Made by a program: the position numbers and the translations under genes. Positions 1 through 5,601 of a stretch of 7,930 bases of DNA are shown here, piece after piece. The notes under the pieces were generated by a model. That model saw only the letters and a program-made list of their open reading frames with translations, did no database searches and was not told where the DNA came from. The stretch is from assembly GCA_937884235.1 (NCBI GenBank), contig CALGBT010000648.1:1-7930 (forward strand), written 5' to 3'. Position 1 is the stretch's first letter. The number at the start of each line of letters is the position of its first letter. The stretch is from an uncultured Pseudomonadota bacterium. GTDB taxonomy: Bacteria > Myxococcota_A > UBA9042 > CAIXZC01.

Positions 1-1
1 C

Positions 2-898
2 TGGTATGCGTTGCTGTGGCTGGGCATTACTGCTTTTCGCAATGCCAGCGCTGACATCCTCTCTTCGTCCGGGTTGCTCTTCAAGAGTTGGTCGTTGGGC
101 AACGTGGACCGGGACAATCTGGGCAATTCGGTTTTCTGGACCGGGTTCTCGGTGCCGGTGCTGGCTGCCGCCAAATACGGTTTTGATGTCGGCTGGCCCT
201 GGCTGGGGGTGGGCAGTGAGTTCCTGGGGGCGCTAGCCAAGTTCTGGGTTATCGCTTTTGCCAACGGGCTCTACATCTCTTCGCACAACCGCTTGCGCGG
301 CTTCCCGCCGCAGGTAATCCGCGGCAACTTCTTCCGGACGGTGCTCTCCTGGCCGCTGGCGACGATTGGCTCTTTCTTGCTTACGCCGCTGGGCGTTCCC
401 GCGATTGTCCAATCAAAGGTCTGGTCTGACGTGGTTGCGGGCATCATCGAAGGCACTGGCAAGTTCGTGCGCCGGCTGAGCCTTCGGCAGCGCGATCTGC
501 TGGAGATTTTCGCCGCCTTGCGCACGGCTGAGAGTGACCCGGAGACAGTTGGCCTGGTGCTGGTGGACTTGCTCTATGTCTGGGCCCGCCGGGACCGGGG
601 GCGTGCGGCTTTGCGCTACCTGCTGACCGCCCCTCGACGTGGTGTGGCCGCGGCGCTGATGCCGGGTACTGGTTTTGCCCTGGAAGCGGAGCAGGGCGCT
701 GAACTGGTGGCATGGGCTCGCAACCGGCTGCGGCGTGACCTGGCAGCGGAGGGCAGCATCGAGCGCCTGACCTGCGCCATCCTGGACAATTTCAGCGGCG
801 CCGAGGCCGAGATCCTGACCCGCATTGTCGGTGACCATCATGACGAGTTTGTGCGGTGGTTGTTGAAGCTCCCAAGCGGGGAGAGACTGGCCCAGTAA
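2..898 (+). CDS. Membrane protein of unknown family, C-terminal part (5' partial)
   Basis: The frame is open from base 2, so the true start lies left of the window; an internal TTG at 11 is not a credible start because hydrophobic coding sequence precedes it. About 298 residues are visible, ending at TAA 896-898. Residues 1-14 look like the end of a membrane segment. Further hydrophobic stretches lie near 44-62, 74-93 and 110-136, the last containing two prolines and the pattern GNFFRTVLSWPLATIG. From about residue 155 the chain becomes a soluble, Arg/Leu/Ala-rich helical tail of some 140 residues with no motif I know, probably cytoplasmic. I do not recognise the family. The patterns FWVIAFANGLYIS and QSKVWSDVVAGIIEG look distinctive enough to search with. 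It is separated from the next operon by 201 bases and is probably a different transcription unit. That it is a real gene is nearly certain; its function is unknown. Confidence 0.85.
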   Translation, partial: WYALLWLGITAFRNASADILSSSGLLFKSWSLGNVDRDNLGNSVFWTGFSVPVLAAAKYGFDVGWPWLGVGSEFLGALAKFWVIAFANGLYISSHNRLRGFPPQVIRGNFFRTVLSWPLATIGSFLLTPLGVPAIVQSKVWSDVVAGIIEGTGKFVRRLSLRQRDLLEIFAALRTAESDPETVGLVLVDLLYVWARRDRGRAALRYLLTAPRRGVAAALMPGTGFALEAEQGAELVAWARNRLRRDLAAEGSIERLTCAILDNFSGAEAEILTRIVGDHHDEFVRWLLKLPSGERLAQ

Positions 899-1099
899 TT
901 CCCTGCGATTTCAGACTGACCGAGTTTTTTTTCCGGCATGCAAATTAGGGGGTTGACAATCAAAAAAAAGAGCGCAATCTCCGCGTTGTATTCGGGCAAA
1001 AATCGAGGCGGCCAAGACTCGCCCCGATGGCACCCGTAAGGACGCTCCCCCGCCTCATGGTGAAGTGGAGGGAGGCGGTCTTGTCATGGAGACTGCGCC
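899..1099 (+). promoter_or_regulatory. Intergenic leader of the ATP-grasp/GNAT/kamA operon, with -35-like box and possible RNA structure
   Basis: This 201-base gap has no credible gene. A run of eight T (925-932) follows the upstream gene, but I find no GC hairpin before it, so I do not call a terminator. TTGACA at 953-958 is a perfect sigma70-type -35 hexamer; the best-spaced -10 (around 975-981) is poor, so the promoter is only a candidate. A run of eight A lies at 962-969. From 1003 the sequence can fold: 1003-1010 pairs with 1020-1027 (7 of 8 bases), CCGCCTC 1050-1056 can pair with GAGGCGG at either 1005-1011 or 1072-1078, and CAAGAC 1013-1018 matches GTCTTG 1078-1083. The downstream partners end just before the Shine-Dalgarno GGAGA (1088-1092), 7 bases ahead of the ATG. 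It matches no riboswitch consensus I know. Confidence 0.4.
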
Positions 1100-2182
1100 A
1101 TGCGCGTAGGTTACGTGTACAACGCCAAGCCGTCCGCTCGACAGGAGATTCGGGCATCAAGCTCGACCCTGGCCCCCGAGGAGGGGGAAGAGCCTCCCTC
1201 CCCTGCCGGTATCGGCCTGGCAGAAGATGTCTGGGCCGAGTGGGACGATGCCGAAACCATTCTGGGGGTGGCCAATGCACTTGCCACCCGACACGAAGTA
1301 TCCCTGATCGAAGCCACTGGTAATTTTACGGCGCGGCTGGCCAGTTGTTCCCCCGACATCGTCTTCAATATGGCGGAAGGCACCTTCGGCGCGAGTCGCG
1401 AGGCGCAGGTCCCGGCGATACTGGAGATGCTCGGGATTCCTTACGCCGGTTCAGACCCGCTCACGTTGGCGCTCTGCCTTGACAAGGCATGGACCAAGGT
1501 ATTGCTGCAGCACCACGGCGTCCCCACCGCTCCATTTGTGGTTGTCGATGATGCCAGCGGACTCGATGGGGCCGATGCGGTGCCCCTGCCGGCGCTGGTC
1601 AAGCCGCTCTATGAAGGCTCCAGCAAGGGGATCAGAGATGACCACCTTGTCCATGACCGAGAGAGCCTGCGCCGGGTGGTGATGCGGACGCTGGAGACCT
1701 ACCGGCAGCCGGTGCTGGTCGAGGAGTTCCTGTCCGGCCGTGAATACACGGTAGCGTTCATCGGCAACGGCGATGACGTGCGACTCCTTCCTCCCGTCGA
1801 GATTCGTTTTGACCAGTTCCCGGCAGGTGCCAACCGCATCTACTCATGGGAAGCGAAGTGGGAATGGGACCGCCCTGAGGCTCCGTTGCGCGTGTTTGAC
1901 TGTCCTGCTGCGCTGAGCGCGGCGGAGAGGTCCCGGCTCGACGAGATTTGCCTGGCCACCATTCGTGCCCTGCGTCTGCGAGATTGGTCCCGCATCGATA
2001 TCCGGGAGGACCGGCACGGAGTGCCCAATGTAATCGAAGTCAATCCGTTGCCCGGCGTGTTGCCTGACCCGGCCGCCAATTCCTGCTTCCCAAAGGCTGC
2101 CCGGGCGGCGGGCATCGGCTACAACGAGATGATTCTGGCGGTGCTGGATGCCGCCAGCAAGCGGCTGGGGGTGGGCCGATGA
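1100..2182 (+). CDS. ATP-grasp ligase, D-alanine-D-alanine ligase-like (first paralog)
   Basis: The 360-residue protein starts at ATG 1100 behind GGAGA (1088-1092). It has the Ddl-type ATP-grasp layout, an enzyme class that joins a carboxylate to an amine through an acyl-phosphate using ATP and Mg2+. The N-terminal domain holds VFNMAEG (88-94) and REAQVPAILEMLGIPYAGSDP (about 100-120). The ATP-binding part holds VKPLYEGSSKGI (167-178, Lys168) and VLVEEFLSGREYTV (205-218). EAKWE (251-255) corresponds to the EAKY region of Ddl. The catalytic end is SRIDIRED...VIEVNPLPGV with Arg298, Asp300, Glu313 and Asn315 matching the Mg2+/phosphate residues of Ddl, and Ser328 in NSCFP near the usual Ddl serine. 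The Ddl N-terminal loop (GGxSAEREVS) is missing; residues 11-45 are a Ser/Pro/Glu-rich stretch followed by an acidic EWDDAETI helix. The substrate is therefore probably not two D-alanines. It overlaps the next gene by 4 bases (ATGA) and is the first gene of the operon. Confidence 0.92.
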   Translation: MRVGYVYNAKPSARQEIRASSSTLAPEEGEEPPSPAGIGLAEDVWAEWDDAETILGVANALATRHEVSLIEATGNFTARLASCSPDIVFNMAEGTFGASREAQVPAILEMLGIPYAGSDPLTLALCLDKAWTKVLLQHHGVPTAPFVVVDDASGLDGADAVPLPALVKPLYEGSSKGIRDDHLVHDRESLRRVVMRTLETYRQPVLVEEFLSGREYTVAFIGNGDDVRLLPPVEIRFDQFPAGANRIYSWEAKWEWDRPEAPLRVFDCPAALSAAERSRLDEICLATIRALRLRDWSRIDIREDRHGVPNVIEVNPLPGVLPDPAANSCFPKAARAAGIGYNEMILAVLDAASKRLGVGR

Positions 2183-3174
2183 AGCGGCAGGTCGTCATTC
2201 TTTATAACCGCCCCGTGAATCTCGACGAACCGTCGGAGACGGATGTCGTGAACGAGGTTGACGATGTGGAGGCGGCGCTGCGCGAGCGTGGCTGGAACCC
2301 GTCCCGCCAGGGCCTGGATGGCGGCAATCTGCGGGAGGTCATGGCTGACCTTGCAGCCAGGCGTGACCAACTCGTGGTGTTCAACCTGACCGAGGGGTTG
2401 GATGGCGAGGCCCGGCATGAGCCGCTGGTCTCGGGTCTGCTTGAGTTGTTTGGCATCCGCTACACTGGCAATCCGCCCATGGCCATGGCTTGGTCGCTGG
2501 ACAAGGCGGTGGCGAAGGCAGTGTTGTTGGGCTCGGGGGTGCCGGCGCCAGTCAGTTGGACCTTCCGCCAGATACCGGACCTGGCAGCCGTGGAATCGCT
2601 CCCCTATCCGATGGCGCTCAAGCCGGCGCGAGAGGATGGCAGCCTTGGGATTACCGCCGACTCCTTTGTGGACGGACCTGCCAAGTTGAGAGCGCGGGTG
2701 GCTGACCTGCTGGAGCGTTTTCGACAGCCGATTCTGGCCGAGCCCTATCTCCCGGGCCGGGAATTCAATGTGTCGGTGCTGGGCGAGGGGGTTGATGCCT
2801 ACGCCATGCCAGTGGCCGAAATGCAGTTTCTGGGATACCGGGAGGACGAGCCGCGCATTGTTACGCATCAGGCCAAGTGGGAGAGCGGTAGCCTCGATGA
2901 CCGTCGCACCGTGCCGAAATGCCCGGCTGATCTCGCGCCCGAGGTGGCTTTGCAGATCCAGGGTTTTGCGGTGGCGGGCTTTGTGGCCATGGAATGCCGA
3001 GATTACGCCCGCCTCGACTTCCGCATGGATGCCGATGGTCATCCTCAGGTCATCGATGTGAATCCGAACCCGGATATCTCCCGGAGTGCCGGACTGGCCA
3101 GGGCCGTTGCGGTCTCTGGTCTGAGTTATGAAGATTTCATCCATCGTCTGGCGGAGTCGGCATGGAACCGTTGA
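2179..3174 (+). CDS. ATP-grasp ligase, D-alanine-D-alanine ligase-like (second paralog)
   Basis: This 331-residue paralog starts at ATG 2179 inside the stop of the first ligase (ATGA), so translation is probably coupled; only a G-rich stretch (2167-2175) precedes it. Motifs come in the same order: VVFNLTEGLDGEARHEPLVSG (about 66-86), FGIRYTGNPP (91-100), LKPAREDGSLGI (147-158, Lys148), ILAEPYLPGREFNVSVLG (185-202), QAKWE (231-235) and YARLDFRMDADG...VIDVNPNPD (276-299). Asp280, Asp293 and Asn295 take the Mg2+ positions, with Asp293 replacing the usual Glu, a conservative change. The loop EGSSKG of the first paralog is EDGSLG here, and the Ddl serine region is shortened. Both paralogs share VFNxxEG and AKWE, which points to an old duplication with diverged acceptor or donor specificity. 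It should be an ATP-dependent amide ligase; the substrate is unknown, and two stacked ligases suggest two successive couplings or a heterodimer. It overlaps the GNAT gene by 13 bases. Confidence 0.92.
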   Translation: MKRQVVILYNRPVNLDEPSETDVVNEVDDVEAALRERGWNPSRQGLDGGNLREVMADLAARRDQLVVFNLTEGLDGEARHEPLVSGLLELFGIRYTGNPPMAMAWSLDKAVAKAVLLGSGVPAPVSWTFRQIPDLAAVESLPYPMALKPAREDGSLGITADSFVDGPAKLRARVADLLERFRQPILAEPYLPGREFNVSVLGEGVDAYAMPVAEMQFLGYREDEPRIVTHQAKWESGSLDDRRTVPKCPADLAPEVALQIQGFAVAGFVAMECRDYARLDFRMDADGHPQVIDVNPNPDISRSAGLARAVAVSGLSYEDFIHRLAESAWNR

Positions 3175-3671
3175 CCCGCCAGCTGCGTCGCGACGATGTC
3201 GCGGACATCGTCGCCATGGTTGAAGCTACGGCCGTGTTTCGGCCGGCGGAGGTGGAGATTGCCAGGGAGCTGGTCCTTGAGGCGCTGGGCAAGGGCGAAG
3301 AGGATTCCGGCTATCACTTCCTGCTGCTGGAGGTTGACGGGGTTCTGGCGGGCTATGCCTGTTGGGGGCCCACTCCGGGTACGGAAGGGACGTGGGATCT
3401 TTACTGGTTGGTGGTGGCCCCGGCCTGTCAGGGGCGGGGTCTGGCGTCCCGTCTGCTGGTCGGGGTTGAGGAAGCGGTGCGGGGGCAGGGTGGGCGACTC
3501 CTGGTGGCAGAGACCTCGGATACCGGGGACTACGCACAGGCGCAGGGGTTTTACCGGGCCAGGGGGTTTGCGCTGGCGGCGCATATTCCCCATTTCTACA
3601 AGCCCGATGACGGCAAACTTATTCTGGTGCGGACGTTGCCCGGTCGGGGCGGCGTTCGGACCGGCACTTAG
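3162..3671 (+). CDS. GNAT-family N-acetyltransferase
   Basis: The 169-residue protein starts at ATG 3162 with GGAG (3153-3156) placed 5 bases upstream, inside the 3' end of the second ligase gene. It is a single GNAT domain that should move an acetyl group from acetyl-CoA to an amine. Beta strand 4 and the CoA pyrophosphate loop read YWLVVAPACQGRGLASRLL (81-99), with QGRGLA (90-95) matching the (Q/R)xxGx(G/A) signature. An ETS strand (117-119 region), FYRARGF (130-136) and HFYKPDDGKLIL (144-155) complete the fold. Length is normal for a one-domain GNAT and shorter than what I recall for beta-lysine N6-acetyltransferase (AblB). The substrate cannot be read from sequence. Its position between two ligases and a lysine 2,3-aminomutase makes beta-lysine, or the product of the ligases, the natural candidate. 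Ends 15 bases before the preferred kamA start. Confidence 0.92.
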   Translation: MEPLTRQLRRDDVADIVAMVEATAVFRPAEVEIARELVLEALGKGEEDSGYHFLLLEVDGVLAGYACWGPTPGTEGTWDLYWLVVAPACQGRGLASRLLVGVEEAVRGQGGRLLVAETSDTGDYAQAQGFYRARGFALAAHIPHFYKPDDGKLILVRTLPGRGGVRTGT

Positions 3672-3677
3672 TTGAAG

Positions 3678-3682
3678 AGGAG
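3678..3682 (+). promoter_or_regulatory. Ribosome binding site that selects the kamA start
   Basis: AGGAG lies within GAAGAGGAGAGAG just after the GNAT stop codon and 4 bases before ATG 3687. An in-frame TTG at 3672 would add five residues (MKRRE) but lies upstream of this Shine-Dalgarno, so ATG 3687 is the better start. Confidence 0.7.
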
Positions 3683-3686
3683 AGAG

Positions 3687-4844
3687 ATGGAACTGTGGCA
3701 ACGAATATTGGGATCCTCCATCCGGCAACCGGAGGACCTCGCCCGCCTTGTGCCGGGCATCGACGTCAATGCCATCAAGATGGTCACGGGCACCTACCCG
3801 ATGTTTATTAATCCCTACTATCTCAGCCTGCTGCAAAACCCGCAGGACCCCATTGGTCGGCAATGCATTCCGGCTCTGGCAGAAGTGGTAACCGATGAGC
3901 AGACGACGGCCGACCCCCTGTCTGAAGAGAGTGATTCACCAGTCCCTTGTCTGGTCCACCGCTACCCGGACCGCGTCCTCTTCCAGGTCTCTTCGCAATG
4001 CGCCATGAACTGTCGTTTCTGCACACGCAAACGTAAGGTTGGAACCGATTGGACGATCACCAGTGAGATGCGCCGCAACGCGATCGACTACATCGCCAAC
4101 CACCCTGAAGTGCGGGACGTGATCATCTCTGGCGGCGACCCGTTCCTGCTGACGGACGAGACGATTGATGGACTTCTCCAGGCGATTCGTGCGATCCCCC
4201 ATGTGGAGATCGTGCGGATTGGCACGAGGACGCCGGCGGTGCTACCGCAGCGGATTACGCCGCACCTCGTGAGCATCCTCAAAAAGTACCATCCGCTCTT
4301 CATCAACGTCCACTTCGAGCATCCCCGCGAGCTGACGCCGGCGGCCTGCCTGGCTCTTTCCCGTCTGGCGGATGCCGGTATTCCGCTCGGTAACCAGTCA
4401 GTGCTCCTGGCTGGCGTGAACGATGCTCCGGGAGTCTTTGTGGAGCTGAACCGCAAGCTGCTGGCCAACCGTGTGCGGCCCTACTACATGTACCAGGCGG
4501 ACCTGGTGGAAGGCACCAACCATTTCCGGACTACGGTGGCTACCGGTATGCGGATCATGCGGGAGTTGCGGGGCAATACTTCAGGTTTGGCGGTGCCGCA
4601 GTACGTAATTGATGCTCCTGGCGGCGGCGGGAAGATCCCTGTTCTGCCGGAGGAGACTTCTTGCTACGACGGTCGGCAAACCGTGCTGACAAACTACCAG
4701 GGCAGGCACTTCACTTACTCTGACCCGGAGTTGACGGCAGTGCCTGATGGGAGCATGAAGCGTCGGGCTCGCAAGAAGGCCCCGCCGGATCTCCTCCAGC
4801 CCCCGACTCGTAGTCGAATCCAACGGCGTCGCCGGGCGGGTTGA
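3687..4844 (+). CDS. kamA: KamA-family radical SAM enzyme, probable L-lysine 2,3-aminomutase
   Basis: The 385-residue protein should interconvert L-lysine and L-beta-lysine using SAM, a [4Fe-4S] cluster and PLP. The cluster motif CAMNCRFC gives Cys105, Cys109 and Cys112, followed by TRKR; Arg114 corresponds to Arg134 of the clostridial enzyme, which binds the substrate carboxylate. ISGGDPFLL (147-155) is the usual SAM-side GGDP motif. Asp272 in YQADLVEG and Asp309 in IDAPGGGGK are spaced exactly 37 residues apart, as are clostridial Asp293 and Asp330, which hold the lysine side-chain amine. Lys316 in PGGGGK is the PLP lysine. Those aspartates argue against glutamate 2,3-aminomutase, where I recall Lys and Asn. 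The C-terminal Cys cluster that binds zinc in clostridial enzymes is absent, and the protein ends in a Lys/Arg-rich tail (358-385) unlike the family. EpmB, which acts on lysine for elongation factor P, is an alternative, but no epmA or efp is in view. Last gene of the operon. Confidence 0.9.
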   Translation: MELWQRILGSSIRQPEDLARLVPGIDVNAIKMVTGTYPMFINPYYLSLLQNPQDPIGRQCIPALAEVVTDEQTTADPLSEESDSPVPCLVHRYPDRVLFQVSSQCAMNCRFCTRKRKVGTDWTITSEMRRNAIDYIANHPEVRDVIISGGDPFLLTDETIDGLLQAIRAIPHVEIVRIGTRTPAVLPQRITPHLVSILKKYHPLFINVHFEHPRELTPAACLALSRLADAGIPLGNQSVLLAGVNDAPGVFVELNRKLLANRVRPYYMYQADLVEGTNHFRTTVATGMRIMRELRGNTSGLAVPQYVIDAPGGGGKIPVLPEETSCYDGRQTVLTNYQGRHFTYSDPELTAVPDGSMKRRARKKAPPDLLQPPTRSRIQRRRRAG

Positions 4845-4885
4845 TTTCACCACGGCATTGCGCCTGGACTCTGGTTCTCACCGCT

Positions 4886-5415
4886 GGTGGTGACGAGGAG
4901 TGCGTCAACGGGCAGTGCGTCTGTGTGCCGGCGTGTGATGGGAAGGTTTGTGGTGCGGATGGCTGCGGCGGGGTGTGAGGTAGCTGCCTTGGTCCGCAGG
5001 AAATCTGCGATGGTGGGCAGTGCGTCTGTGTGCCCGACTGTGGCTGGACGGATTGTGGCGATGACGGTTGCAACGGTAGCTGCGGTACCTGTGCGGACTG
5101 GGAAACGTGCATCTATGGCTGGTGCCTGCTGACCGGCGAGGCCGGTGATTGCCGTGACATCCTGCTTTGTGCGGTCGCTTGTGAATTCTATCAGGATTGC
5201 CTTGCCGACTGCTACCTGCAGTCTTCGTTGAATGGGCAGAAGGCCTACGATGAAATGACGGATTGCTCGGCCACGGTCTGCGAAGCCTACGAGAACCAGT
5301 CGGCCGCGCACGCACCGCCGCCCCGTCTTGCCCTGACCCCTGCGTCATGACCTTTTGCGCCAACGAAGTCCTGACCTGTGAAGACTGCCTGGAACCTTGT
5401 CCCGAATGCGGTTAG
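4886..5415 (+). pseudogene. Decayed Cys-rich repeat protein gene (no start, internal TGA, one frameshift)
   Basis: From 4886 the frame reads GGDEECVNGQCVCVPAC and continues with a Cys-rich repeat typical of secreted myxobacterial-type proteins. There is no signal peptide or start; the frame is stopped upstream at 4811. TGA 4976-4978 falls exactly where the second repeat has Cys (GCGGV*GSC against GCNGSCGTC). The frame then runs on through CRDILLCAVACEFYQDCLADC to TGA 5348-5350. However, from about 5300 the frame one base earlier reads SCPDPCVMTFC and ends at TAG 5413-5415 with seven Cys in its last 25 codons or so, so one base has probably been lost near 5290-5325. A 106-residue piece from GTG 5030 to 5350 is open and might be annotated as a gene, but it has no Shine-Dalgarno or export signal that I see. 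Disulfide-rich envelope protein in its intact form, presumably. Sequencing error could explain either lesion. Confidence 0.7.
4910..5034 (+). repeat. Direct repeat, 20-base identity at 105-base period
   Basis: The 20-mer beginning GGGCAGTGCGTC occurs at 4910-4929 and 5015-5034. The 105-base period is 35 codons and keeps frame. It encodes GQCVCVP in two consecutive units of the Cys-rich pseudogene, with spacing CxxGQCVCVPxCxxxxCGxDGC in both. This is internal protein-repeat structure, not a mobile element. Confidence 0.85.
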
Positions 5416-5568
5416 TTTGCGGTTCGTTTGTTACGGAATGCGTGCCGGGGCTTTCCAGGGGCGCTTGTGCGTGCGAAGATCGAGCCCATTCTTGGTCAGG
5501 CGAACCGCCGAAGTAGGTTTGCCTTCGGGCTACGGTCTGCGCTAGTCTCTTTGTGGGAGGAGTGACCA
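5416..5568 (+). promoter_or_regulatory. Upstream region of the lipoprotein gene with weak promoter candidate
   Basis: No gene is seen in this stretch. CCGAAG 5508-5513 and CTTCGG 5523-5528 form a 6-bp hairpin with a 9-base loop and no following T run, so it is not a convincing terminator. TTGCCT (5519-5524) and TAGTCT (5543-5548), 18 bases apart, are a weak sigma70-like pair; the -35 overlaps the hairpin. A very strong Shine-Dalgarno, GGGAGGAG, is at 5555-5562. The presence of a separate promoter here is inference. Confidence 0.25.
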
Positions 5569-5595
5569 ATGTTCTTAACAGCCGGTCACTATTGA
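5569..5595 (+). CDS. Eight-codon leader ORF (MFLTAGHY) before the lipoprotein gene
   Basis: ATG 5569 stands 6 bases after GGGAGGAG (5555-5562), the strongest Shine-Dalgarno in the window, but its frame stops at TGA 5593-5595 after eight codons. It is in the same frame as the lipoprotein gene, whose ATG at 5602 follows six bases later and has only a weak GAAAG (5595-5599 region) of its own. The simplest reading is a minicistron that feeds ribosomes to the lipoprotein start. Alternatively, the TGA is a recent nonsense change in a longer N-terminus. No known leader peptide is recognised. Confidence 0.35.
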   Translation: MFLTAGHY

Positions 5596-5601
5596 AAGCA
5601 C

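Noticed and set aside
917..969. T8 (925-932) and A8 (962-969) as a terminator hairpin for the first gene
   Set aside because: The two tracts could pair, but the stem would be only A-T and the flanking bases do not extend it. There is no GC stem before the T run.
991..1060. Cyclic-di-GMP (GEMM) riboswitch suggested by GGGCAAAAAT and GGACGC-like strings
   Set aside because: The conserved GGGCAAACC and GGGACGCAAAGCC blocks and their spacing are not present.
2119..3144. 341-codon open frame on the - strand opposite the second ligase
   Set aside because: The + strand encodes a full ATP-grasp protein with all motifs; the antisense product is His/Arg-rich with no domain, as expected from an antisense shadow of a GC-rich gene.
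3672..3686. TTG 3672 as the kamA start
   Set aside because: It lies upstream of the AGGAG (3678-3682) that is placed for ATG 3687, and would start directly after the GNAT stop without its own ribosome binding site.
4801..4854. tRNA-like patch (GTCGAATCC followed later by CACCA-like bases) at the kamA end
   Set aside because: The T-loop lacks its first T and its flanks do not pair; no anticodon or acceptor stem could be built, and the bases lie within and just after the kamA reading frame.
4910..5034. Two identical 20-mers as a mini CRISPR or attachment-site pair
   Set aside because: Only two copies, the spacing keeps reading frame, and both encode the same GQCVCVP segment of a protein repeat.
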